5,321 nt of DNA from an uncultured Planctomycetaceae bacterium. GTDB lineage: Bacteria; Planctomycetota; Planctomycetia; Pirellulales; UBA1268. Of the stretch, positions 1 through 5,321 are shown piece after piece. The stretch lies in contig CAJBSQ010000541.1 in the NCBI GenBank assembly GCA_903958265.1, positions 1 through 5,321 of the forward strand, read 5' to 3'. The notes under the pieces are model-generated. The model worked only from the letters and a program-made list of their open reading frames with translations, was not told where the DNA came from and ran no database searches. How positions within the stretch are numbered: the first letter of the stretch is position 1; each line of letters begins with the position of its first letter. The translations under genes and the position numbers were made by a program.

Positions 1-1272
1 CGCGGCGGCCGGGTCGTCGATCCCTCCCAGGGCATCGACCGGATCGATGACGTGCTCGTCCGCGACGGGCAGGTCGTCTCCATCGGCCACGCCGGCGCGC
101 AGCCGATCGGCAAGGCCGACGAGACGATCGACGCGGGCGGGCTGATCGTCGCGCCGGGGCTCATCGACATGCACGTGCACCTGCGGGAGCCGGGCCGCGA
201 GGAGGACGAAACGATCGAGACCGGTACGCTGGCAGCCCTCGTCGGGGGCTTCACGAGCGTGGCCTGCATCCCCAACACGGAGCCGCCGATCGACACGCAG
301 GCCGCGGTGGAGTTCATCCACCAGAAGGCCGCGCGTGCCGACACCTGCAACGTGTTTGTTGTCGCCTGCGTGAGCCGCAATCGCGAGGGCAAGGAGCTTG
401 CCGAGATCGGCCAGCTCGTGGAGGCCGGCGCGGTGGCCTTCAGCGACGATGGCGCCCCGGTCTACGACGCGGAGCTGATGCGGCGGGCGTTTGAATACTG
501 CCGGATGTTCGACAAGCCCATCCTCGCCCACGAGGAGGTGCTCGAACTCTCGCGGGGCGGCGTGATGCACGAGGGGCTCGTCTCGCTGGTGCTCGGGCTC
601 ACCGGCATGCCGGCCGCCGCGGAGGAGGTGATGATCGGCCGCGACATCGCCCTCTCGGAGGTCACCGGGGGCCGCCTTCACGCGATGCATGTCTCCACGG
701 CCGGCGGCGTGGCCCTGATCCGTGAGGCCAAGAAGCGGGGCTCGCGGGTCACCGCCGAGGCCTGCCCGCATCACTTCACCCTCACCGACGAGAGCCTCCG
801 CGGGTTCGACTCCAACTTCAAGATGAGCCCGCCGCTTCGCACTCAGGCCGACGTCGAGGCGATCATCGAGGGGCTCGTCGACGGCACAATCGACTGCATC
901 GCCACCGACCATGCGCCGCATGCCCGCGAGAAAAAGATGTTGGAGCTCGACCGGGCTCCGTTCGGCATCCTCGGCCTCGAGACGGCCGTGGGGCTTTGCG
1001 TGACCCGGCTCGTCGCCACCGGCCGCCTCGGCTGGCCGCGGCTCATCGAGGCGATGAGCACGCTCCCGGCGAAGATTCTCGGCATCAACCGCGGCTCGCT
1101 TCGGCCCGGGGCGGTCGCCGACATCACCCTCATCGATCCCAACCTCTCGTGGCGGGTCGATGCGCAGTCGTTCCAGTCGAAGAGCATCAACTCGCCATTC
1201 CACGGCTGGACGCTCCAGGGCAGGGCGGTGGCGACCATCGTGGGCGGACGTGTGAAGCACCGGCTGTCCTAG
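1..1272 (+). CDS. pyrC: Dihydroorotase, class I (5' end outside window)
   Basis: Cytoplasmic zinc amidohydrolase that interconverts N-carbamoyl-L-aspartate and L-dihydroorotate, the third step of de novo pyrimidine synthesis. The frame is open from base 1 (RGGRVVDPSQGID...), the usual N-terminal beta-strand of the family, so only a few residues are missing and the in-frame GTG at 52 is internal. Numbering from base 1 (423 residues visible), the metal and active-site motifs are all present: HVHLREPG with His58 and His60, FSDDG with Asp149/150, LAHEE with His177, MHVST with His230, CPHHF with His257/258, and ATDHAPH with the catalytic Asp303. The Asp in FSDDG instead of a carboxylated Lys, together with HLREPG, indicates class I (Aquifex/Bacillus type). 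SPPLR and the C-terminal PGAVADITLIDP block also fit. The motif after His177 is HEEVLEL, where many relatives have HCED. Allantoinase or hydantoinase is less likely given HLREPG and SPPLR. In many bacteria pyrB lies just upstream, but that region is not visible. Confidence 0.95.
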   Translation, partial: RGGRVVDPSQGIDRIDDVLVRDGQVVSIGHAGAQPIGKADETIDAGGLIVAPGLIDMHVHLREPGREEDETIETGTLAALVGGFTSVACIPNTEPPIDTQAAVEFIHQKAARADTCNVFVVACVSRNREGKELAEIGQLVEAGAVAFSDDGAPVYDAELMRRAFEYCRMFDKPILAHEEVLELSRGGVMHEGLVSLVLGLTGMPAAAEEVMIGRDIALSEVTGGRLHAMHVSTAGGVALIREAKKRGSRVTAEACPHHFTLTDESLRGFDSNFKMSPPLRTQADVEAIIEGLVDGTIDCIATDHAPHAREKKMLELDRAPFGILGLETAVGLCVTRLVATGRLGWPRLIEAMSTLPAKILGINRGSLRPGAVADITLIDPNLSWRVDAQSFQSKSINSPFHGWTLQGRAVATIVGGRVKHRLS

Positions 1273-1311
1273 CTCGATGCCTTTCCTGAACAACAGATCG
1301 GCTGTCGCACG

Positions 1312-1797
1312 ATGACCCTGATCATCGACGGCTACAACCTGCTGCATGCCTCCGGTGTGTTTGGCACCGCGCGGGGTCCGAAAGGATTCGAGCAGTCGCG
1401 AGCGGCGCTGCTCGACATGCTCGTCGACGTGCTGGGGGCCAAGGCGTCGGACACGATCGTGGTCTTCGACGCCGCCCGCGCCCCCGATGGCCTGCCGGCA
1501 CGGCTCTCCCACGGCGGGATCCGCGTCTGGTTCGCGCGGGAGTATCCCGACGCCGACTCGTTGATCGAGGAACTCGTCGAGGAAGACACGGCGCCTGGGC
1601 ATCTGATCGTGGTGTCGAGCGACCGGCGACTGCAGGTGGCCGCCCGCCGCCGCCGGGCGAAGGCGGTGTCGTGCGAGGAGTGGCTCGCAGAAGCCCGGCA
1701 GGTTCGCCGCAGCCGCGGCCGGGCGAGCCCTGATGCCAAGCCGCCGGAACCCGGTCCCGAGGAGGCCGAATACTGGAAGAATTATTTCGGCCTCTGA
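1312..1797 (+). CDS. NYN domain protein, YacP/Rae1-like (PIN-fold RNase)
   Basis: Protein of 161 residues in the YacP-like NYN family (formerly DUF901), a PIN-like fold typical of metal-dependent ribonucleases. The Bacillus subtilis member Rae1 (YacP) is a ribosome-associated mRNA endonuclease of similar size. Visible motifs are the N-terminal strand LIIDGYNLLHASG (Asp6), VFDAARAP (Asp53), the acidic block YPDADSLIEELVEE (Asp80, Asp82, Glu86/87) and VVSSDRRLQ (Asp104), which together supply the acidic residues of a NYN active site. A basic stretch (residues 111-116) follows, then a charged, Pro-rich linker and a short aromatic tail, EYWKNYFGL. The ATG at 1312 sits directly before the first strand, and no strong Shine-Dalgarno precedes it. 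The gene begins 39 nt after pyrC on the same strand, so co-transcription is likely, although a link to pyrimidine synthesis is not implied. Nuclease activity is inferred from the family, and the RNA target is unknown. Confidence 0.88.
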   Translation: MTLIIDGYNLLHASGVFGTARGPKGFEQSRAALLDMLVDVLGAKASDTIVVFDAARAPDGLPARLSHGGIRVWFAREYPDADSLIEELVEEDTAPGHLIVVSSDRRLQVAARRRRAKAVSCEEWLAEARQVRRSRGRASPDAKPPEPGPEEAEYWKNYFGL

Positions 1798-1849
1798 CGT
1801 GGCTCCCCGATGAGCCCCTACCATTCCCGGCGGCGGGCGGCCACCGCGA

Positions 1850-3796
1850 CTACACCGTCGCCCACTTGGCGAGTTTGCGGTCGAGCGTCGACCGCTCGAT
1901 GCCGAGGATGGCCGCGGCCTTGGTCTTGTTGCCCCCCACCGCCTCGAGCGTGGCGAGCACGTGCCGCCGCTCCATCTCCTCGATCGTGGTCGGCACGAAT
2001 GGCCCCGACCGGGCCATACCGCCGCGATCGGTCTCCCCCGGCAGGGCGAGCTGGCTGAGGCTCACGTCGTGGACGTCGATCCATTCACCCTGCGAGAGGA
2101 CGACGGCCCGTTCCACCACATTTCGCAGTTCGCGGATGTTGCCCGGCCACTGGTAGGCCTGCATCGCCTCGACCAGTTCGGGAGTGAATCCGCGGAACGT
2201 GCGGCCCGTCTCCGCCGCGAACCGCCGCAGGAAGTGCTCGGCGAGCGGGGCGATGTCTTCGACTCGGCGGCGGAGCGGCGGGACCAGAATCTCCACGACC
2301 TTCAGCCGGAAGTAGAGGTCGCGGCGAAAGTCGCCGGCTGTCACCGCCCGCTCGAGGTCGCGGTTGGTCGCCGCCACGACCCGCACGTCCACCTGCACCC
2401 GGCCGCTGCCGCCGACCCGCTCGAAGGGATGTCCCTCGAGCACCCGCAGGAACTTGGCCTGGATGGCGGGGCTCATCTCGCCGATCTCGTCGAGCATCAG
2501 CGTGCCCTTGTGGGCCGCCTCGAACTTACCGATCTTTCGCTCGGTCGCGCCGGTGAAGGCGCCCTTCTCGTGTCCGAAGAGTTCGCTCTCCAGCAGTGTC
2601 TCCGACAGGGCGGCGCAGTTGAGGCACACGAACGGATGGCCGCGGCGGCCGCTCGATTCGTGGATCGCGCGGGCGATCAGCTCCTTGCCCGCGCCGCTCT
2701 CACCCCGGACGAGCACCGTGGCCTTGGTCGTCGCCACCCGTTGCACCTGCCCGATGATTCCCTGGAGGGCCGGGCTCTGCCCGACCATGCTCTCCTCCTC
2801 GCCGAGCCGGCGGCGGAGCCGCTCGTTCTCGTCGGCGGCCGTGGCGAGCCGGGTGGAGAGGACCTCGCGGGCGGCGAGGTTGTCGAGCGCCACGCCGAGC
2901 GCGTCGCAGACCGCCATCACGAACTCGAGGTCGTCGGGAGTCGCCGTGCCGCCGGCCTCGACGTCGAGGTGCATCACGCCCACGGGCCGGCCCCGAGACC
3001 GGATGGGCGCGGCGATCGAGGCCGCAGGCCCACCGGATCGGCCGTCGCCACCGGCCAGCACCGCCTCGTCGGTGAGCAGCACCGTGGCGGCTGCGGCGTG
3101 CGGAATCGCCCCGGGCCAAGGGTCGGGGGTGACTGCGGCTGGCGTCAGCAAGTCGACCGTCAGCCGATCGAGGGCGGCGTCGCCAAGCCGCGTTGGCAAA
3201 AGCACGATGCCGCGGGAGGCGGCCGTGCCCTGCAGGCCCGAGTCGAGCGCCAGCCGGGCGATGCCGCGGGCGTCATCCGTTCCTGCCAGCGCGAAGGCCA
3301 GCCGGCAGAGATCGGCCGCCGCCCGGCCGACTCGGGGCGCCGAGCCGGCCGCCTCGCTGATCGCCTCCAGGAGCCCGCTCCGTGCTCGGCGGTGCGTGAT
3401 CGAGGCCATCCACTCCGCCGCACCGGCGGGCACGTCGCCGCAGATCGTGTCGGAGGGCCCGACCGCCGGCCCGGCACCGGTCGGGGGCTCGCCCATGCCA
3501 AACTGCATTTGCACGAGGCCGACCGTGATCAGGTCGCCAGGGGCGAGCGGCCGCTCGGAGACCACCGTTTCCCCGTTGACGGTGGTGCCATTGCGGCTCT
3601 GGAGATCGCGGATCAGCCAGCCCCCCGGGGCGGACAGGATCTCGGCGTGCACCCGGCTGGCCCGCTCGTCGTGGAGGACGATGTCGTTGGAGGGGGCGCG
3701 ACCGAGCGTGATTCGTGCGCCGGCGGCGAGAAGGACCGTGCTCTCGCCCGCGACCGGGTCGATCACATGCAGAAACAACTGGTCTGCCGATGCCAT
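1850..3796 (-). CDS. Sigma-54-dependent activator: FHA-GAF-AAA+-Fis HTH
   Basis: Cytoplasmic bacterial enhancer-binding protein of 648 residues that should hydrolyse ATP to open promoters held by sigma-54 RNA polymerase. Domains in order: FHA, about 8-100 (LGRAPSNDIVL at 31-41, SRVHAEI, DLQSRNGT, VNG), which binds phosphothreonine; a low-complexity linker; GAF, about 158-308 (AAPIRSRGRPVGVMHLDV); a short Glu/Arg-rich, probably coiled-coil linker, about 308-333; sigma-54 AAA+, about 337-570; and a Fis-type HTH, about 603-645 (NKTKAAAILGIERSTLDRKL). AAA+ motifs are intact: Walker A GESGAGKE 365-372, GAFTGA loop 412-417, Walker B LMLDEIGE 433-440, arginine-finger region FRRDLYFRL 490-498, and sensor II WPGNIREL 550-557. 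No receiver domain is present, so control is probably through Ser/Thr kinase signalling (FHA) and ligand or partner binding (GAF). I chose ATG at 3796; a longer in-frame form would start at TTG 3832 and add 12 non-family residues. Neither has a strong Shine-Dalgarno. It is convergent with the NYN gene and divergent from the DUF1598 gene. The target promoters are unknown. Confidence 0.93.
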   Translation of the reverse strand: MASADQLFLHVIDPVAGESTVLLAAGARITLGRAPSNDIVLHDERASRVHAEILSAPGGWLIRDLQSRNGTTVNGETVVSERPLAPGDLITVGLVQMQFGMGEPPTGAGPAVGPSDTICGDVPAGAAEWMASITHRRARSGLLEAISEAAGSAPRVGRAAADLCRLAFALAGTDDARGIARLALDSGLQGTAASRGIVLLPTRLGDAALDRLTVDLLTPAAVTPDPWPGAIPHAAAATVLLTDEAVLAGGDGRSGGPAASIAAPIRSRGRPVGVMHLDVEAGGTATPDDLEFVMAVCDALGVALDNLAAREVLSTRLATAADENERLRRRLGEEESMVGQSPALQGIIGQVQRVATTKATVLVRGESGAGKELIARAIHESSGRRGHPFVCLNCAALSETLLESELFGHEKGAFTGATERKIGKFEAAHKGTLMLDEIGEMSPAIQAKFLRVLEGHPFERVGGSGRVQVDVRVVAATNRDLERAVTAGDFRRDLYFRLKVVEILVPPLRRRVEDIAPLAEHFLRRFAAETGRTFRGFTPELVEAMQAYQWPGNIRELRNVVERAVVLSQGEWIDVHDVSLSQLALPGETDRGGMARSGPFVPTTIEEMERRHVLATLEAVGGNKTKAAAILGIERSTLDRKLAKWATV

Positions 3797-3855
3797 GCCA
3801 CCCGCCGCGGACAAAAGGACGATCCCAGCCAACTTCGTTCCGCCGTGGGTTACCC

Positions 3856-3892
3856 GGCCGGAGCCCCTGCATCATGATCGGGCTTCGGCCGC
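3856..3892. repeat. 12-bp near-perfect inverted repeat with 13-nt spacer
   Basis: The left arm CGGCCGGAGCCC (3856-3867) and right arm GGGCTTCGGCCG (3881-3892) are complementary at 11 of 12 positions; the single exception (3862/3886) is a G-U pair in a rightward RNA. The 13-nt spacer itself contains the 8-bp palindrome ATCATGAT (3872-3879). The element ends 59 nt before the activator start and 119 nt before the DUF1598 start. No T-tract follows on either strand, so an intrinsic terminator is unlikely. It could be a dimeric protein-binding site (possibly for the adjacent Fis-type activator) or an RNA hairpin in a leader. In GC-rich DNA, chance cannot be excluded. Confidence 0.5.
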
Positions 3893-3937
3893 TTGGCGAG
3901 GGGCCGGAAACCGTCGGATCGACCGGGGGAACCGGGT

Positions 3938-3966
3938 TTGCTCAAAATTGCCGGTCTTACTAGCAT
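3938..3966 (+). promoter_or_regulatory. Candidate sigma-70-like promoter for the DUF1598 gene
   Basis: TTGCTC (3938-3943) and TAGCAT (3961-3966) are separated by exactly 17 bp. They match the sigma-70 consensus at 3 of 6 and 4 of 6 positions. The segment is AT-rich relative to its surroundings. Initiation about 7 nt downstream would give a leader of roughly 38 nt before the ATG at 4012 and would exclude the alternative in-frame ATG at 3970. The match is weak, and planctomycete promoters are poorly defined, so this is only a candidate. Confidence 0.3.
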
Positions 3967-4001
3967 CGGATGGAGTACCGCCCGGTGTTTCCGCCCATCG
4001 C

Positions 4002-4006
4002 GAGGG
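4002..4006 (+). promoter_or_regulatory. Shine-Dalgarno-like GAGGG deciding the 4012 start
   Basis: GAGGG lies 5 nt before the ATG at 4012, which is acceptable ribosome-binding spacing. The other in-frame ATG at 3970 has no purine-rich element upstream. Starting at 4012 also places the basic-then-hydrophobic signal peptide at the N-terminus, so both lines of evidence favour 4012. Confidence 0.55.
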
Positions 4007-4011
4007 TCCCC

Positions 4012-5321
4012 ATGTTTGCCCTGCATCCGCTGACCGTCTTCCGGCGTGTGCCCGCCGTGATGCTGGCACTGGCCCTGGCCGCGACGGTGCTCGGGGGCAA
4101 AACGGCGCTCGCCCAGGGCTTCGGAATCGGCGGCCAGGCCGTGGGGGGAATCACCGTCGACACCGCTGGAATCATCCGCAATCTCGATCCCCAGGCGGTC
4201 GAGTCGCTCGCGGCGGAGCGGACGAAGGCACTGGCCGACGCGAACTGGACGGGCAAGGCCGGCGCGGCTCGCAAGGTGTCGCTCAAGGCCGTCGCCGCGG
4301 CCGTCGCGGAGGCCGTCACCAAGGGAACTCCGCTGCCGGCCGAGGTTGAGTTCCTCGGCGGCCTGCAGCGGATCGAGCATGTGTTCGTCGATCCCGATGG
4401 CCACGACATCGTGCTCTCCGGGCCGGCCGATGCACTCGCCGTGGACGCCGCCGGGGCGATCGTCGGCGCCACCACCCGCCGGCCGCCGCTGCACCTCGAG
4501 GATCTCGTCGTCTGCCTGCGGGCGATCGACGCCGCCCGCGCCGGGGGCATGACCTGCTCGATCGATCCCACGCCCGAAGGGATCACCCGGCTGCAGGCCG
4601 TGCTCCGCCGCCAAGGCACGATGGGACCCGATCCGAAAGCCACATTCACCGCGATGGAGCAGGCGATGGGCCCGCAGAAGGTGACCGTCGGCGGCGTCCC
4701 CGCCGACAGCCGGTTCGCCCGCGTGCTCGTCGCCGCCGACTACCGCATGAAGCGGATCGGCATGGGGCTCGAGCCGTCGGGGCTCGACAAGCTGCCAAGC
4801 TACCTGGAGATGGTGCCGGCCGGAGGCCGGGCGACAGCGCTGCCCCGGTTCTGGCTGGAGGCCGACTACGATCCGATCACCCGCGACGCCGACGAACTCG
4901 CCTGGAAGATCGGTGGTCGGCGCATGCAGTGCCTGACCGAGAGCGACCTCGCGGCCAAGGGGGGCATGAACCGCGGCGCTGCGGGAGCCGATGCCGTCGC
5001 CCGCACGTGGTGTGACGCCATGACGGCCAACTACGATTCCCTGGCCGCCAGGCAGCCGATCTTCGCCGAACTGACCAACTGCATCGACCTCGCCGTCGTG
5101 GCAGCCCTGATCGAAGGTCGCCAACTCGACGAGCGGGCCGGCTGCGACCTCACGCCGCTCACCAGCCCCGCTCAGCTCCAACTGCCGAAGTATGACGTGC
5201 CGACGGCGGTGCCGACGGTGGCCACCGGCATCAAGAAGGGGAAGGCTTGGGTCGTGTCGGCCTCGGGTGGCGTGAAGTTCCAGCCCTGGCTGTTCGCGAC
5301 GGCAACCGTCGAATCGGCCGA
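4012..5321 (+). CDS. Secreted DUF1598 protein, planctomycete-specific (3' end outside window)
   Basis: Function unknown. The first 436 residues are visible, and the frame is still open at the window edge. The N-terminus is a typical Sec signal peptide: Arg11-Arg12, a hydrophobic core (residues 14-28, AVMLALALAATVLG) and a probable cleavage site after ALA34, so the protein should be exported. The mature part carries blocks I recognise as DUF1598: LEDLVVCLRAID (162-173), TCSIDPTPEGITRLQ (181-195), GGVPADSRFARVLVAADYRMKRIG (227-250, the two halves conserved as one block), LPSYLEM (261-267), PRFWLEADYDPI (278-289), RTWCDAMTANYDSLA (331-345) and PIFAELTNCIDLAVVAALI (349-367). Six cysteines (168, 182, 307, 334, 357, 378) lie in the exported part and could form disulfides. 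No catalytic signature of a known enzyme is evident. The start at 4012 is supported by GAGGG at 4002-4006 and by the signal peptide; ATG 3970 would add 14 residues before it. It is divergent from the sigma-54 activator, which may or may not control it. Downstream partners are not visible. Confidence 0.87.
   Translation, partial: MFALHPLTVFRRVPAVMLALALAATVLGGKTALAQGFGIGGQAVGGITVDTAGIIRNLDPQAVESLAAERTKALADANWTGKAGAARKVSLKAVAAAVAEAVTKGTPLPAEVEFLGGLQRIEHVFVDPDGHDIVLSGPADALAVDAAGAIVGATTRRPPLHLEDLVVCLRAIDAARAGGMTCSIDPTPEGITRLQAVLRRQGTMGPDPKATFTAMEQAMGPQKVTVGGVPADSRFARVLVAADYRMKRIGMGLEPSGLDKLPSYLEMVPAGGRATALPRFWLEADYDPITRDADELAWKIGGRRMQCLTESDLAAKGGMNRGAAGADAVARTWCDAMTANYDSLAARQPIFAELTNCIDLAVVAALIEGRQLDERAGCDLTPLTSPAQLQLPKYDVPTAVPTVATGIKKGKAWVVSASGGVKFQPWLFATATVESA

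Larger units (their letters stand above)
3797..4011. promoter_or_regulatory. Divergent intergenic control region
   Basis: This 215-nt gap separates the start of the FHA-GAF-AAA+ activator (leftward) from the start of the DUF1598 gene (rightward), so the promoters of both must lie here or inside the neighbouring 5' ends. It contains the window's most AT-rich short patch (around 3937-3966), a 12-bp inverted repeat and a GAGGG just before the rightward gene. Long ORFs crossing it belong to the antisense shadow of the flanking genes and show no family motif. No -24/-12 sigma-54 element with correct spacing is visible on either strand. Confidence 0.6.

Noticed and set aside
52..1272. Dihydroorotase starting at GTG 52 as a complete gene
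   Set aside because: The same frame is open to base 1 and encodes the expected N-terminal strand RGGRVVDPSQGID, so the gene is cut by the window edge and GTG 52 is internal.
1798..1849. Bidirectional terminator in the convergent gap between the NYN gene and the activator
   Set aside because: Only weak GC-rich pairings can be drawn in these 52 nt, with no T-tract on either strand.
3797..3832. 12-residue N-terminal extension of the activator from TTG 3832
   Set aside because: It needs a rare start codon and adds residues with no match to the FHA family. ATG 3796 places the FHA strand at the expected distance from the N-terminus.
3938..3954. Leftward sigma-54-like element GGCAATTTTGAGC
   Set aside because: The GG and GC dinucleotides are 9 bp apart rather than the required 10, and the flanking consensus is poor; sigma-54 spacing is strict.
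3970..4011. Alternative ATG start at 3970 for the DUF1598 protein
   Set aside because: It has no Shine-Dalgarno, would put 14 extra residues before the signal peptide, and lies at or upstream of the transcript start implied by the candidate promoter.
1961..4349. Long overlapping rightward ORFs of about 640-660 residues antisense to the activator
   Set aside because: They are GC-rich shadow frames: Arg/Ser/Pro/Ala-rich composition, no domain motifs, and they lie opposite a gene with clear FHA, GAF, AAA+ and HTH signatures.
3850..5181. Leftward 443-residue ORF antisense to the DUF1598 gene
   Set aside because: The composition is low-complexity (Gly/Arg/His/Asp), no family motif is visible, and the opposite strand has a signal peptide and conserved DUF1598 blocks.
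5198..5219. Direct repeat GTGCCGACGG in two close copies
   Set aside because: It lies within the DUF1598 coding frame and simply encodes a VPT-AVPT peptide repetition; there are only two short copies.

Overview
The window looks like chromosomal DNA from a planctomycete (class Planctomycetia, probably Pirellulales-like). It is GC-rich and has GC-ending codon use throughout. The strongest taxonomic pointer is the exported protein at the right edge, which carries the signature blocks of DUF1598, a family I know only from planctomycetes. The FHA-GAF-sigma-54 activator also fits that group. There are no tRNA or rRNA genes, mobile elements, CRISPR arrays or phage genes. The region reads as ordinary core and lineage-specific chromosome.

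Layout. Bases 1-1272 (+) hold the class I dihydroorotase gene (pyrC), cut at its 5' end by the window edge. After a 39-nt gap, 1312-1797 (+) encodes a small NYN/PIN-like ribonuclease-fold protein of the YacP/Rae1 type, probably on the same transcript. A 52-nt convergent gap with no clear terminator separates it from a large gene on the opposite strand (1850-3796, -). That gene encodes a bacterial enhancer-binding protein with FHA, GAF, sigma-54 AAA+ and Fis-type helix-turn-helix domains. A 215-nt divergent intergenic region (3797-4011) follows. It holds a 12-bp near-perfect inverted repeat with a 13-nt spacer (3856-3892), a weak sigma-70-like promoter candidate and a Shine-Dalgarno-like GAGGG. 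The last gene, 4012 to beyond 5321 (+), encodes a secreted DUF1598 protein cut at its 3' end by the window edge.

How the parts relate. PyrC makes dihydroorotate in pyrimidine synthesis; the NYN protein is probably an RNA-processing or RNA-decay enzyme that merely shares its transcript. The activator has no receiver domain. It therefore probably senses phosphothreonine partners through FHA and a small ligand or partner through GAF. All its sigma-54 activation motifs are intact. It is divergent from the DUF1598 gene, so it could control that gene or itself through the shared upstream region, but no well-spaced -24/-12 promoter is visible there. I found no convincing new multi-gene system. The points most worth following up are the uncharacterised DUF1598 protein and the inverted repeat between the divergent genes.
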